Of a stretch of DNA of 64,000 bases, positions 63,421-64,000 are shown one piece after another (the first letter of the stretch is position 1; the number at the start of each line of letters is the position of its first letter). The notes under the pieces are model-generated. The model saw only the letters and a program-made list of their open reading frames with translations, was not told where the DNA came from and did not search any database. Made by a program: the position numbers and the translations under genes. The DNA comes from Hofstenia miamia (lineage: Eukaryota; Xenacoelomorpha; Acoela), in assembly GCA_004352715.1 (NCBI GenBank), contig SCFE01000002.1:1554066-1618065 (forward strand), in the 5' to 3' direction.

Positions 63421-63792
63421 CAAGCTTTTCTGATTTTGTTATTCTTAGTCAAGAAATAGTTTACTATTCTTTAAAATGCATATCACTGGAAAAGCTATTT
63501 CTACATACTGGCTAAATGTATCTTAGAAGTGTAACAATGTACTAGCTTTCAATAAATTGTAAATTTTTTACTGTAAATAATCCTTTTGAGGAACTCTGGA
63601 ATAAAAATTATTATTATAATAAATATATTAAAAAATCATCTTACTTCCAATACCGTAAGATATAAAAGGAGAAATAATCTAGAACCGAATAGAATACATG
63701 CATTCATTCCTCTGAAAATGTAAACAAATAGCGTCTAAAAAGTTTTAAAAACGGTATAGTTGTTGTGTACTATACCAGTAGAAAGACTAAGT

Positions 63793-64000
63793 CAGTAGTC
63801 CTCGCCCTTTTTTACCCATGAACCCCTTTTCCTCTAAATTTGTTAAACTGAACCTATACATTTCATGCTTGAAGAGCTGTTTTATAATACAAAAATTACG
63901 TAAATATTGAATAGCTTGTGAAATTCTTGACGCTATTTCGGCCCATTCCAAAATTTTGGGAATTTGTATATACAGTATTATGAAATAGTCAATTTTTAAA
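63793..64000 (+). mobile_element. hAT-like terminus, truncated by the window edge
   Basis: CAGTAGTCCTCGCCCTTTTT followed by ACCCATGAACCCC closely resembles the terminal sequence of many hAT elements (CAGTGGTTCTCAACC-T-run-ACC-GACCCC). The rest of the element, including any partner end and target duplication, would lie beyond 64000. Confidence 0.5.

Overview
This window is a gene-poor, AT-rich piece of an animal nuclear genome, very probably an invertebrate. The evidence is long (TA)n microsatellites, spliceosomal exons with GT-AG borders, very long introns, a metazoan membrane-protein gene (TMEM151 type), a B-box/coiled-coil protein, and remains of eukaryotic transposons (LINE, Penelope-like, Tc1/mariner, hAT-type MITEs). 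The species cannot be named from what is visible. There are no operons, CRISPR arrays, phage genes or bacterial genes.

The main gene is a TMEM151 homologue on the minus strand. It consists of five short exons at 56939-57073, 50102-50380, 42680-43009, 16800-17078 and 16266-16577. Every intron is phase 0 and has GT-AG borders. Joined, the exons encode about 444 residues, against roughly 470-570 in the vertebrate proteins as I remember them. The gene covers 40.8 kb; intron 3 alone is 25.6 kb and holds most of the mobile-element debris. Exon 1 lies in a frame that contains no long ORF. I found it from the conserved HWKC...AWC segment and a consensus splice donor.

Left of that gene (1-16 kb) are a TTAA-flanked MITE (729-1191), one intact intronless ORF for a 208-residue B-box plus coiled-coil protein (6282-6908), a decayed LINE reverse transcriptase on the minus strand (about 8.9-9.35 kb) and two Tc1/mariner remnants (14.47-14.78 kb and 15479-15943).

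Intron 3 (17-42.7 kb) holds a decayed Penelope-like element (25.6-27.1 kb) that is itself interrupted by a 416-bp insertion flanked by a 6-bp target duplication. It also holds a tRNA-like SINE candidate, an interspersed repeat present in partial copies, and three small inverted-repeat elements with good target-site duplications (34428-34900, 39492-39627, 41127-41637). Introns 2 and 1 contain a 2,014-bp near-identical duplication (45414-47427 and 53636-55649) on either side of exon 2. Right of the gene (57-64 kb) are another MITE-like element, a LINE fragment (61.2-62.2 kb) and a hAT-like terminus at the window edge.

Several direct duplications are separated by a single N or abut N gaps. These look like unmerged contig overlaps or alternative haplotypes, not biology. 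I found no new biological system. The most useful results are the reconstructed split TMEM151 gene and the set of TSD-supported small transposons.
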